Shown: in pieces, positions 10,255 through 22,125 of the stretch
Layout of the letters: every line of letters begins with the position of its first letter
Numbering within the stretch: the stretch's first letter is position 1
NCBI RefSeq assembly: GCF_009905375.1
Contig: NC_133653.1
Coordinates: 92,367,671 to 92,431,670 of the forward strand
Direction of reading: 5' to 3'
Origin: Apium graveolens
Taxonomy: Eukaryota; Streptophyta; Magnoliopsida; Apiales; Apiaceae
Length of the DNA: 64,000 nucleotides
Notes under the pieces: generated by a model
The model's database searches: none
What the model was told of the DNA's origin: nothing
Seen by the model: the letters and a program-made list of their open reading frames with translations, nothing else
Program-made: the position numbers and the translations under genes

Positions 10255-12656
10255 ATGAACGAGAAGGATGTTGGAGTCAAGATCCCTTTTCTGGATAAAG
10301 ATAATTACCATCATTGGAAGGTAAAGATGCATCTTCATTTGCTTTCTTAAGATGAGGCCTATGTTGACTGCCTAGAAAGAGGCCCTCATGTTCCAATGAG
10401 AGCTGCAACAGGAAACGAGCCATCAGTCCCCAAGCCAAGGCATGAATGGTCAGATCCTGACATTGAACAAGTTAGGAAGGATAAGAAGGCCATGAATATC
10501 CTGTTTAATGGAGTTGATGGTGATATGTTTGACAACATTATCAACTGCAAAACTTCCAAGGATGTTTGGGATACAATACAGATCATCTGTGATGGCACTG
10601 AGCAAGTTAGAGAAAACAAGATGCAGCTCCTGATTCAACAATATGAGCATTTTCATAATGAAGAAAGTGAGTCACTCACTGACATATTTAGTAGGTTTAA
10701 AAAACTACTAAATGCTCTAAAGTTGCATGGAAGAGTCTATTAGACAAAAGACTCCAATCTAAAATTCCTTAGATCTCTTCCAAAGGAATGAAAACCAATG
10801 ACAGTCTCATTGAGAAACTCACAAGATTATAAGGAGTATACTTTGGAGAGACTGTATGGCATCCTGAAAACATATGAGCTTGAAATAGAGCAAGATGAAA
10901 GGATGGAGAGAGGAAAGAAGAGAGGAGGGTCCATTGCACTAGTTGATGAGTTAGAGAAAGAGAGGGAAGTGAAGATGAAAGTTGTTGAGTTAACTTCAAG
11001 GGTCTGTGAAAGCAAGGGGAAGGGGCTTGCAGTAGAAAGTGAAGATTCTTTGAGCCAAGATGACATGGAAGACATTGATGAACATTTAGCATTTCTTTCC
11101 AGAAGATTTGCCAAGCTCAAGTTCAAAAAGAACTTTGGAGCAGCCAAGCCAAATAGAAATATGGTGGATAAATCAAAATTCAAATGTTTCAAATGTGGCT
11201 TGGAAGGGCACTTTGCCAGTGAGTGTAGGAAGTCAGATTCCAGTAAGAAAACGTTTGAGCCTGTGGATTATAAGCAAAAATACTTTGAGCTGCTAAAACA
11301 AAAGGAAAGGGCTTTCATAACACAAGAAAATGACTGGGCAGCAGATGGTCTGGATGAAGATGAAGATGTCAGCTATGTTAATATGGCCCTAATGGCCATG
11401 TCTGATGAAACAGAAACAAGTTCTTCAAGTAATCAGGTAATTACTACAAACCTTGCACATTTATCTAAAGCTGAGTGTAATGATGCTATAAATGACATGT
11501 TTACAGAGTTATATCATTTGCGTGTTACACTTAAGTCTCTTACTAAAGAAAATGCTAAAATCAAAGAAAACAATTTGTTTTTGAGTGAGAGAAATAATGT
11601 GCTTGAGTCTCAGTTCATTGATTTTGAAAAGTTAAGAATTGAGTGTAAGATTGCCAAGGAGGAATTAACTGAGTCCTTGAAGAAAGAAGAAATTTTGAAG
11701 AAGCAGCTCGAGCGTGAACAAGAGGTGATTAAGGCATGGAAAACATCTAGGGATGTTCATGCTCAAATCACCAAAGTTCAGGGAATTGAGTCTTTCTGTG
11801 ATGCAGCCTGGAAAAAGAACAAAGAGAAACTGGAACCAAATTTGGTGGATGGAGTGCTAACAGATGTAGACTCGACGGATGATGAGGATCATCCGTCGGA
11901 TAACAAAAAGTGTTATCCGTCGACTGATGAAAATCCCCATCCGTCGGCTGCAAGCAAGCCCATCACTAAAGCCAAACTTGTTAAGTTAAATGAAAAGTAT
12001 GGATCTGTTTCCAAGAACTTTGTTTCAGGAGAATCGAGTCAAGTTAAGAAAGGGAAAAAGGGTAATGTTGGTCACATGACTGTCAAACAGTTAAGTGACA
12101 GACTTGAAAAGATTGAGGTAAAAACAGAGGCTAAAAAGAAAAACAATAAAAATGGTAAAGTAGGGATTAACAAACATAATAACTACACACTTAATAAATA
12201 TGCTCCTAGAAAAATCTATGTCAAGTGTGGTAGTGTAAATCATCTGTCTGTTAATTGCAAATCTGCCATGCCTACTTCCATATATGTGCCACCTCACTTT
12301 CCTAACATGAATGCCATGCCTCCCATGCCTATAAATGCTATATCTACACAGAATATGAATGCACAGTTTGCTAATATGCCATTTGCACCTAATCCTTATT
12401 ATGCTGCATTTAGTATGCCACAAATGCCATTTAGCATGCCTTACTAGAATAACATGTTTACTAATAGCATGCCATTCCCTGTATTATAATATGCATTATA
12501 ATTCTGTTGCAATGAATGGTGTCAAACGCCCAACTCAAATGACCAAGGATGAATCTGATATCCTCCAGTCAAATGAGATAAAGCCTAAAAAACAGAAAAA
12601 GAAAGCTAACAAGGCAGGACCCAAGGAAACTTGGGTACCAAAATCAACTTGATTTG
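10255..12656 (+). pseudogene. gag: SIRE gag, copy 1 (broken)
   Basis: Capsid/nucleocapsid polyprotein starting at ATG 10255 (MNEKDVGVKIPFLDK). A UBN2-type core covers about 10390-10900. The CCHC knuckle CFKCGLEGHFASEC is at 11184-11225. A long charged, probably coiled-coil tail follows. A second knuckle-like motif near 12225 has lost its first Cys (YVKCGSVNHLSVNC). The largest open piece is 10798-12447. Stops at 10348 (TAA), 10741 (TAG), about 10789 (TGA) and 12445 (TAG) correspond to CAA, CAG, TGG and TGG in copy 2, all C-to-T or G-to-A type changes. The end, GPKETWVPKST, lies just before a protease stub. It duplicates 13101-15500. Confidence 0.9.
11873..11898. repeat. Perfect 11-bp inverted repeat with GAGG loop in gag
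   Basis: CGACGGATGAT, a four-base loop GAGG, then the exact reverse complement ATCATCCGTCG. It is repeated unchanged in gag copy 2 at 14719-14744. Two more ATCCGTCG copies follow at 11915 and 11939. The region codes for an acidic, Asp/Ser/Pro-rich linker. An RNA hairpin is predicted by the pairing; a function is not shown. Confidence 0.9.
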
Positions 12657-12730
12657 ATTTCGATGTGTGCAGGGAAACAGAAAGAATCTTGGGTACTTGG
12701 ATAGTGGTTGTTCAAGACACATGACTGGTG
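12657..12730 (+). pseudogene. Protease start after gag copy 1, cut off
   Basis: The sequence runs from the gag end through the Copia protease active-site region ([12 protein letters not shown]) and stops there. At ATTCT (about 12731) it switches to the 3' part of the LTR. ATTCT is present in both partners, so the joint lies in a 5-bp microhomology. Confidence 0.8.
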
Positions 12731-13039
12731 ATTCTTAGCATTTCTCTGTAGTCTTAGAAGTTCAATAGTTGTAAGCAGTTGTGAGCATTTCTGCACACAG
12801 GGTTCTCTCGATATATAATATATATCTCTGGTGGAACCATTCAAATCCACTAGAAAGTTTTTAAAGACTCTTGTTTTTAATTACTTGTGTTTTGATTCAC
12901 TTAAGTTTTTATTCCGCATTGTGCTAATCAATACACTTATATTTATATTTGAGTTAGAACATTTTATTTCAAGAAAAAGTTTCAAGAATTCCATTCAACC
13001 CCCTTCTGTAATTCTTGTCATATTGTTAAGGGACTAACA
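12731..13039 (+). repeat. Internal partial LTR (3' third) of SIRE family
   Basis: Matches 9850-10192 of the 5' LTR, from ATTCTTAGCATTTCTCTG to ACTAACA, without the long TA run. It lacks the first two thirds of an LTR. It is followed at 13042-13053 by a second PBS and then gag copy 2, so it marks the joint of a tandem internal duplication. Confidence 0.92.
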
Positions 13040-13041
13040 AT

Positions 13042-13053
13042 TGGTATCAGAGC
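13042..13053 (+). other. Second primer binding site, internal
   Basis: TGGTATCAGAGC again, two bases after the internal LTR fragment. It belongs to the duplicated segment and is not expected to prime normal reverse transcription of this copy. Confidence 0.9.
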
Positions 13054-13100
13054 AAGCTCTTAACTTACAAAGAGTTTAAAGATCAAAACAATACAGCAAT

Positions 13101-15500
13101 ATGAACAAGAAGGATGTTGGAGTCAAGATCCCTTTTCTGGATAAAGATAATTACCATTATTGGAAGGTAAAGATGCATCTTTATTTGCTTTCTCAAGATG
13201 ATGCCTATGTTGACTGCATAGAAAGAGGCCCTCATGTTCCAATGAGAGCAGCAACATGAAACGAGCCATCAGTCCCCAAGCCAAGGCATGAATGATCTGA
13301 TCCTGACATTGAAGAAATCAGGAAGGATAAAAAGGCCATGAACATCCTGTTTAATGGAGTTGATGGAGATATGTTTGACAACATAATCAACTGCAAAACT
13401 GCCAAGGATGTTTGGGATACAATACAGATAATCTGTGATGGCACTGAGCAAGTTAGAGAAAACAAGATGCAGCTCTTGATTCAGCAATATGAGCATTTTC
13501 ACAATGAATAAAGTGAGTCTCTCACTGACATTTTTAGTAGGTTTCAAAAACTACTAAATGCTCTAAAGTTGCATGGAAGGGTCTATCAGACAAAAGACTC
13601 CAATCTGAAATTCCTTAGATCTCTTCCAAAGGAATGGAAACCAATGATAGTCTCATTCAAAAACTCACAAGATTATAAGGAGTTAACTTTGGAGAGACTG
13701 TATGGCATCCTGAAAACCTATGAGCTTGAAATAGAGCAGGATGAAAGGATGGAGAGAGGAAAGAAATAAGGAGGATCCATTGTACTAGTTGCTGAGTTGG
13801 AAAAGGAGAAGAAAGTGAAAATGGAAGCTGTTGAATCAACTTCAAGGGTCTGTGAGAACAAGGGCAAGGGGCTTGCAACAGAAAGTGAAGATTCTTTGAG
13901 CCAAGATGACATGAAAGACATTGATGAACACCTAGCATTTCTTTCTAGGAGATTTTCCAAGCTCAAGTTCAAGAAGAACTTTGGAGCAACCAAGCCAAAT
14001 AGAAACATGGTGGATTAATTAAAATTCAAATGTTTCAAATGTGGCTTGGTAGGGCATTTTGCCAGTGAGTGTAGGAAGTTAGATTCCAGTAAGAAAAAGT
14101 TTAAGCCAGTGGATTATAAGCAAAAATACTTTGAGCTGCTCAAACAAAAGGAAAGGGCTTTCATAACAGAAGAAAATGACTGGGCAGCAGATGGTCTGGA
14201 TGAAGATGAAGATGTCAGCTATGTCAATCTAGCCCTAATGGCCAAGTCTGATGAGACAGAAACAAGCTCTTCAAGTAATCAGGTAATTACTACAAACCTT
14301 GCACATTTATCTAAAGCTGAGTGTAATGATGCCATAAATGGCGTCTGCAGAGTTATATCATTTGCGTGTGTTACACTTAAGTCTCTTACTAAAGAAAATG
14401 TTAAAATCAAATAAAACAATTTATTTTTGAGTGAGAGAAATAATATGCTTGAGTCTCATTTTATTGATTTTGAAAAATTAAGAATTGAGTGTAAAATTTC
14501 CAAGGAGAAATTAACTGAGTCCTTGAAGAAAGAGGAAATTTTAAAGAAGCAGCTAGAGCGTGAATAAGAGGTGATTAAAGCATGGAAAACATCCAGGGAT
14601 GTCCATGTTCAAATCACCAAAGTTCAAGGAATTGAGTCCTTCTGTGATGCAGCCTGCAAAAAGAACAAAGAGAAACTAGAACCAAATTTGGTAAATGGAG
14701 TGCTTAGAGATGTAGACTCGACGGATGATGAGGATCATCCGTCGGATAACAAAAAGTGTTATTCGTCGAATGACAAAAATCCTCATTCGTTGGCTGTAAG
14801 CAAGCCTACCGGTAAAGCCAAAATTGTTAAGTTGAATGAGAAGTATGGGTCTGTTTCCAAGAACTTTGTTTCAGGAGAATCGAGTCAGGTTAAGAAAGGG
14901 AAAAAGGCTAATGTTGGTCACATGACTGTCAAACAGTTAAGTGACAGACTGGAAAAGATTGAGGTAAAAACAGAGACTAAAAAGAAAAACAATATGAATG
15001 GTAAAGTAGGGATTAACAAACACAATAACTACACACCTGATAAATATGCTCCTAGAAAAATCTGTGTCAAGTGTGGTAGTGTAAATCATTTGTCTGTTAA
15101 TTGCAAATCTTCCATGCCTACTTCCATGTATGTGCAACCTCAATTTCATAACATGAATGGTATGCCTCTCATGCCTGTTAATGCTATGTCTACACAGAAC
15201 ATAAATGCACAGTTTGCTAATTTACCATTTGCGCCTAATCCTTATTATGTTGCATATAGCATGCCACAAATGCCATTTAGCATGCTTTACTGGAATAACG
15301 TGTTTACACATAGCATACCATTTCCTGTTAGTCATAATATGCATGATAATTCTGTTGCAATGAATGGTTTCAAAGGCCCAATTCAAATGACTAAGGATGA
15401 ATCTGAAATTCCTAAGTCAAATGAGATAAAGCCTAAGAAACAGAAAAAGAAAGCTAACAAGGCAGGACCCAAGGAAACTTGGGTACCAAAATCAACTTGA
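13101..15500 (+). pseudogene. gag: SIRE gag, copy 2 (broken)
   Basis: Second gag from ATG 13101 (MNKKDVGVKIPFLDK) to GPKETWVPKST, closely similar to copy 1 throughout. The first knuckle region is at about 14029-14070. The second, CVKCGSVNHLSVNC, near 15065-15106 keeps all four zinc ligands. Open pieces are 13569-13769, 13797-14018, 14046-14414 and 14571-15500. It has its own stops, for example at about 13257, 13290, 13508, 13767 and 14016, which differ from those of copy 1. The hairpin at 14719-14744 is conserved. It is followed by the protease-RT joint. Different lesions in the two copies show that they decayed separately after the duplication. Confidence 0.9.
14719..14744. repeat. Perfect 11-bp inverted repeat, gag copy 2
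   Basis: Identical to the hairpin at 11873-11898 (stem CGACGGATGAT, loop GAGG). The ATCCGTCG copies that follow it in copy 1 are altered here to ATTCGTCG and ATTCGTTG, so the stem is kept while its neighbours are not. Confidence 0.9.
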
Positions 15501-16883
15501 TTTGATTTTGATGTGTGGAGGGAAATAGAAAGAATATTTAATACTTGGATAGTGGTTGTTCAAGACACATGACTTGTGATTCTACCCTGCTCACAGAGTT
15601 TAAGGAGAGAGCTGGCCCAAGGAGTTTAAGGAGAATCTTCTTAGCCTATGTAGCTCATGCCAATTTCAAGGTCTATCAAATGGATGTCAAAAGTGCCTTT
15701 CTGAATGGAGATTTGGAGGAGGAAGTCTATGTCAGTCAACCTCCTGGATTTGAAGATCCAAATTTTCCAGAACATGTCTATTATCTTTTGAAAGCACTTT
15801 ATGGACTGAAACAAGCACCTAGAGCCTAGTATGACACTTTATCAAAGTTCCTTTTGGAAAATCACTTCACAAGAGGTACTGTAGATAAAAATTTATTTTT
15901 CAGAAATGTTAATGGCTCTAGTATACTTGTTCAAATTTATGTAGATGATATTATTTTTGGCTCTACAGATGAGAAACTTTGCAAAAAGTTTTCCAAATTG
16001 ATGCAAAGTAAGTATGAAATGAGTATGATGGGAGAACTGACGTACTTTCTTGGTTTACAAGTTAAGCAAGTTAGTGATGGAATATTCATTAGTCAAACTA
16101 AATACATTTTTGATCTATTAAAGAAGTTTTATCTAGTGGATTGCACATATGCAAAAACTCCCATGGCCACTGCAACTAAGCTTGAATTAAACACTACTGA
16201 AAAGTCTGTGGATATTTCAAGTTATAGGGGCATGGTTGGCTCACTTCTGTACTTAACAGCTAGTAGGCTAGATATAATGTTTGCTACATGTTTATGTGCT
16301 AGATTTCAGGGTGATCCTAGAGAATCTCACTTAATAGCTATTAAGAGAATTTTCAGATATCTCAAGGGAACACCAAAACTTGGCATTTGGTACCCTAGAG
16401 ATTCTGGTTTTGATCTAACTGGTTATTCAGATGCAGATTATGAAGATTGTAGAATTGATAAAAAAAAGTACAACAGGAACTTGTCAATTTCTAGGAAACA
16501 AGCTTGTGCCCTGGTTCAGTAAAAAGCATAATTCAGTTTCTACTTCTACACCTGAAGCTGAATATATTGCTGTTGGGAGTTGCTGTGCACAGATTTTATG
16601 GATGAAAAATCAATTGCTAGACTATGGTTTGCAAGTTGAAAGGATTCCCATTTTCTGTGATAACACAAGTGCAATTGCCATCACTGAAAATCCAGTACAA
16701 CATTCAAGGACAAAGCATATAGACATCAAGTACCACTTCATAAGGGAACATGTAATAAATGGTACTGTGGAACTACATTTTGTTCCAAGTGAGAAGCAGC
16801 TTGCAAATATCTTTACCAAGCCACTGGATGAATCCACCTTTTCAAGGTTGGTAAGTGAGTTAGGTATGCTTAATTATTCTTAA
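15501..16883 (+). pseudogene. pol: SIRE protease stub fused to RT and RNase H; integrase deleted
   Basis: After gag comes the protease start DSGCSRHMT, then a jump in frame at about 15620 into RT ([20 protein letters not shown]). Integrase and the RT N-terminus are absent. RT shows YGLKQAPRA, then a TAG stop (15827-15829) where Trp is normal, the catalytic YVDDIIFGS at about 15939, and SLLYLTASR. RNase H has YSDADYED, STPEAEYIA and FCDNTSAIA. A run of eight A at 16460-16467 marks a frame shift. The last open part, 16431-16883, ends IFTKPLDESTF. Reverse transcription and RNase H are the family roles; this copy cannot integrate by itself. Confidence 0.93.
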
Positions 16884-17375
16884 ATCTATATGAGTTAATT
16901 TGCAAGTTAAAATGCAGCCAAATTTAATTGATTTTTCAGTTTAGGATGAAATTTTGGCTAAGTCAAAATTTACATCCCGGCGGATGATCTTTATCCATCA
17001 AATTTGATCATCCGTCGGTATACAATTTGCTAATAAAAATCAATTATTTTTCTGGAATATTTTATGACTCGACGGATAACAGTTTATCCTCATCCTTTGA
17101 ATTGTCTTAATCTTAGTCGTTAATTTCCTGAACATTATCCATCGAGTATACTTACAGTTTGTAAGCATAACATGACGGATAATGGGTGGAATTTTTTACA
17201 GTTTATTTTTAAACGGCTATTTTACTTTATTATTTTTAACAGTTATTTTTGAGATAGTATAAAAGCTTATTTCATTTTAATCGCTTTTCTTTTATCATTC
17301 TCAATTCAACTGCTCTAATTTTATTCTCTCTCAAAGCACTTACTCTCTTTCTCTTCAAGCTCTTATTCTCTAACA
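16884..17375 (+). other. Non-coding spacer between RNase H and accessory ORF
   Basis: AT-rich spacer. Around 16979-17016 it has GGCGGATGATC and later GATCATCCGTCG, an imperfect inverted pair. CGACGGATAA lies at 17070, and variants are near 17145 and 17175. A TATAAAAG sequence near 17260 and a CT-rich stretch before ATG 17376 could be a separate promoter and leader for the accessory ORF. That is inference only. Confidence 0.5.
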
Positions 17376-20300
17376 ATGGCACCTGTTGTAAAGATTATGT
17401 CTCAAACTGGGTTCATTTATGAGAAGAACAATTTCACTGCACTAGTGAACAAGGGTATCTGGTGACTATCTCAAGATGAGGGACTTTGTGAAGAATTGCA
17501 AGCTCAACTATGCCATGCTGGAATCACCCACAATATTCTGTGAAGTTGTTAAAGAGATTTGGACCAATGCTACCTACAACTCAACGGATAAGACAATCAC
17601 ACTCACCATTAAAGGTATAGAGTTATGTATCAATAGTGATATTATAAAAGCATGTTTCAAGATTCCTGATAACACTGTGACCTCACCACACACTGACACT
17701 GATATAATTAATATGCTTAATTCCATGAACTATGCTCTTTTTACTTTTAAGTTAAGTGACATTAGGAGAATGGGTCTTAGGAAAGAATAGAGTTTTATGT
17801 GTGAAGTTGTGACAAAGGTCTTTTCAGGTAAAGTCAGTAATTTTGATTAAGTCAATATCTCAATGCTTAACATGCTCTACATGCTAGTTACAGATAAATT
17901 CTATAATTTCAGTGACCTTGTCTTGTTTGAGTTAGGTTTTAAATTAGGAGAGTTAAATAAAAGAGGTAAAAATGTGTATTATGCTAGATTCATTATGATG
18001 TTAGCTAACTAACTCTGTGAAGAGATTGTGCTTGAGAACCCAGACAACAAATTAGATTGTTGGGTTCAAGAGAGAAGGCTCATTGCAGATTTTAACAGGG
18101 CCAATCATCACAAGGATGTGCCATTGTTATATTTTCATGTAATGCAAGCACCTGAGGTAAGTGAGGTAAGTTCATCTATCCCTACCACTATTCCAACCTC
18201 ACTAATTTCTTTGAGTTCTAGTGTGACTATGGCAACTGTGTCAATGACCAAACAGTTGCCTACCCAACTACCAAAACTGCAAAAATTTTCAAACCCAAAT
18301 CAAAGAAAGCCCCCTCTGGTATCTCCCAAAAGATGCCATTTGAAAAATCCACTAAAACCAAATAGGGGAGTGTGAAGGAGGGCAAGATAGGTGAGGGAAG
18401 GGGTAAACATAAAAGAAACCCCAAGAATAACGTTGGAGAGTTGAGTGGATCCCAGCCTAGCCACACTGCAGTTTCCCAACAAACTGCAGTGCTTAAAAAG
18501 GATAAAAACTCATTTCTAACTGCATCCTCCCAAAAGGATGTAGTTACTGAACAAAGCTCTCAACCAAGAGCACAGGCCAAGAGGGTTAGGGACACAAGCT
18601 CACCCCAAACTTATGCTAGAAAGAAGAAATCTAAAACCCTTGGGGATGCACAGGGTACACACACTGTGCAAACTGGTGCTAAAGACACAGTCACTGCACC
18701 TTCACAAATTCAGTTTGATGTGGCTCCAATAAATATGGAGTCACAGCAAAAATCTCTAGTCATAGAAGCACCTCAAACACCAAATTCACCAATAAATTCT
18801 CTGGATGTGGATATGATAAACACATCAATTCCTGATTCCCCTTCTTTAACTCTGTTGGGGAAGCCAAAATCTAGTGCAAGTGAGCATCATCTTTTAGATG
18901 ATTTGTTGGATCACTTGCCAATTCTTTCAGGAACTTTTGTATCATCTGTTCCCAAAATATCTTCAATCAGCACAGAGTCAACAATAGTTTCTTTTCCTAG
19001 TTCATTCATCTTTACTCTCTCGATGGATATTGCTCATCCGTCGAGTAGTGATTGTATCCCGACGGATAAGCTTAACAGCAGTTATCCATCGGATAGCAAA
19101 ACCACTCACTCGATGGATATCACTCATCCGTTGCGTATCTCTGCACAGCTTCAAACTTCATTTATTTCAAGTGCAGAAGATTTAGTGCTTGTACAATCAC
19201 TCTAAGGATTGAGAGAGAAGAGTGTTTTAAGTGAGAGTCTGGGTTGCTCCCAGGAAAAAGGAGAGGAAATGAGTGAAACTATGCAATCCATTTCTTCAGG
19301 ATTGGAAAAAGAAAGTGAGTAGATTCCCACCTTAGATGGTGAAGGTGAGGGTGTGAGGGTGGGGAGCCAGGGTGAGACCCTGATACAACAAAAGAGAGAA
19401 AATGAGAGAAATGCAGGTACTGGAGCTATAAGGATGGATGTCATTGCTAGTGAGTTAATGAATGTCCAGGATGCAGACAGGGAGGGACTATCTCAGCATC
19501 CTAAAGCTGTTATAGATTCCACCTTCCTTGATGCTGAGGCATTTACTCACCTAGTTCCAACTTATCAACTTCTAGCTGAAAAGGGCAATGACAATGCAGA
19601 AAGGATGCTGAATTTGGTGCATACCACACAGTCTATGATGAGACCTAAGGATGCCATCACAGCTTTGCCTTTTACAGCTAGTTATGTGGACTATGAGACT
19701 GGTGGTTCAGTTGATTTCTTTGGTGATGAGAGTGGGGATAGTGAAGATGAGACAATGGACATAGGGGGAGAAGTAGGCTCAAGTTCAATATCAGGTATGC
19801 CATCATGGGAATTTTCAAAGCACTGTGATGAGCACTACTTTAAGACAACCCTGATCCAGCTAATCAATCAGACAAACACTGCTCTTCAAACCACTACTAA
19901 TGCCAGCACCAAGAAGCTCATTCAGGCACATCTAGCCTCCCTGCAACTTCAACAACTCCAAGGCTTCCAACATGCTAGGGATGTAAACACCATGAAGGGT
20001 GATATTGAGGAGATGAAGAAGGCCATTTCAGAAAAGATAGATTCTAAACTTCCAGAAGCTACAATGCTAGACATCAAGAGGCAATTATGGAAAAAATATG
20101 ATCTTGCAACCAAGATTGATGCCTTTGACACAAGAATGTCAGCCATGGAAGCATCTTTAACAGCCATTCATCTTCATCAAGCCCAACAGACAAATCTACT
20201 TCAAAAACTGGTGGCTGCTCAAACCCCCTACTCACCTCAACTTGATGATAACAAAAAGGGGGAGAAAGGACCAAGTGAGGGGGAGAGACCAAGTGAGGGG

Positions 20301-21935
20301 GAGAGGCTTCAAATTCAGATCATCAAAGTAATTGTGCCTTAAATTACTATCTCAAAGCCATCAGTTACAGACAGTATAGATTTGATCAATGCAGCAGTAG
20401 CCAACATAAGAGCAGCTGATAAGGAGAAGTTGAGTTTAGTCAACTGGGAGAAGATTGATGAGGAAATACAAAAGAAGTTTAAACTTGTCAAGGAGCTAGT
20501 TAAGTCAGCCATCCATCACTCTCAAGTCAAGCAAATTAGTGTGAATGAGATGAGCATGAACTATCTGGAAAGGGGACAGCCATCCTGCATCAAATCTCCA
20601 AAGGCTGAAACAATTCTGAAACCAAGGGTAAACTACTCAAAATCATCATTGAAGAACCCTTTGGATACTGTGTATAAGACACCTAAGCCTGATGAAAAGA
20701 AGCTTATATCAAGATCAATTGCTTTCTACAAAGATCCAGCTGATTCAGCTTCTAAAAGGAAAATTGCTAAAATTTTCAGGAATGGGAAAGAAATTTGTGT
20801 GGTAGCTGGACATCCTCAATTTGCTCAAGTAAAGAGAGAAGAAAAGGCTAGATCGAAGCAGGAAAAGAAGCAAGCTTCTCTGGATGCTAAAAAGACTAAA
20901 CAAAAGAAAGAGCAAATTATTATCTTAGCCAAGCTACATGCTGTAAATTCGTCACAACAAAATCCTGCTCAGCCATCTGAAGTTATTGAATCAAAGAAGC
21001 AAGTTGAGCAACAGAAGAAATCTCCAAGAATCAAGGAATTGGCTAAAAGAACTAAAAGGAAACTGGACATTGTTTATAAGGAATTGGAGAATCAGTTTCC
21101 CAAGGAATCCACTCCAACTACAACTCAAGCATCAAAACCCTCTGTGGTATTTGAAGATATCAAAGTGGTGGATCCTTACAGGAACATCCATGGTGAACCT
21201 ATAGTGCCTAAGGATGAACCAGTAGAATGGGAGAACATACCAATTCCTGACTTCTATTTGCCAATCCTTAACAAGCCAAAGAGAACAAAGTCAAGAGCAA
21301 TCAAGAAAGTGAAGCTGTCTCTTCTCAAATCCAAATCAGTAGTCAAAGCTCAATCTAAAGTCAATAGGGGAGATTACATGTACTTGTGTGACATCAAAGA
21401 ATTTTCTGATCTAAACCTCTATCTAGATGAACTAGATGAAGTGAGAGGAATTGATGCATACAGAAACCTACCTGAAAGGTTAGTGTTCAAGTACAAAGGA
21501 GGAAAGGAGATTCAGTGGCCACTTCATAGGATCCTTCAAGAAAGCCAAGTTGTACTGATTAAAGTTTATTCATCCTTCAAGAAGAATTTTGGGTTCAATA
21601 TTACTGCAAGAAGATTGGTACTGAAGAAGATTGAAGAGCTAAGGAGTGTTAGAGCTAAAGATGCACTCCCAAAGACTCTAATCATCCCTTACACAGGGAG
21701 AAGAGTGCACCTATGGCCCTACTGGCTGATGGAGTTCATGGATGAAAAAGGAGTGAGAAGATTTTTCAGATTAGAAGACCAATTGAGCATCTCTAGCAAT
21801 GAGACTCATTTGGAAATGCAAGGAAAGCTAAATCTCTCAGAATCTGATGAACTGGAATTCCACAGGCAGCTCCAAAATCAGATTGAGGAAAACAACAGAA
21901 AGCTTGAAAAGAGATCCAGACCTTCAAGGAACTAG
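17376..21935 (+). pseudogene. SIRE long 3' accessory ORF, about 1,500 codons (broken)
   Basis: One long frame with lesions. It starts at ATG 17376 (MAPVVKIMSQTGFIYEKNN), shifts near 17460, runs to about 18300, shifts again, and from 18372 to 21935 stays in a single frame with three stops (19203, 19320, 20340). Regions: an N-terminal globular part with FVKNCKLNYAMLESPTIF; a Ser/Thr/Pro-rich part (18130-19300) containing CGACGGAT motifs; a Gln/Leu-rich probable coiled coil (about 19830-20230); a Lys-rich basic stretch (about 20690-21080); and a compact C-terminal part (about 21370-21800) with HLWPYWLMEF. I see no signal peptide or membrane helix, unlike the env-like ORF described for SIRE1. It sits where that ORF sits. 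Function unknown. Confidence 0.8.
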
Positions 21936-22110
21936 ATAAATCTACTCAGGCTAGAGGAGCAACTTGAAAATGACTGTGAGCAAAACTTTGTACATTTTGT
22001 TAATTGAAGCACTTTTCAGTATTATCTATTGTCTTTTAAAAATTATATTTTTTAAGGTATTTTATTATCATCAAGTATCTCTTAATTTATGGCTACAATT
22101 CCAGTAGACA

Positions 22111-22125
22111 TAAATTGGGGGAGAT
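22111..22125 (+). other. Polypurine tract of SIRE element
   Basis: TAAATTGGGGGAGAT abuts the 3' LTR. This is the plus-strand priming site of the element. Confidence 0.9.
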
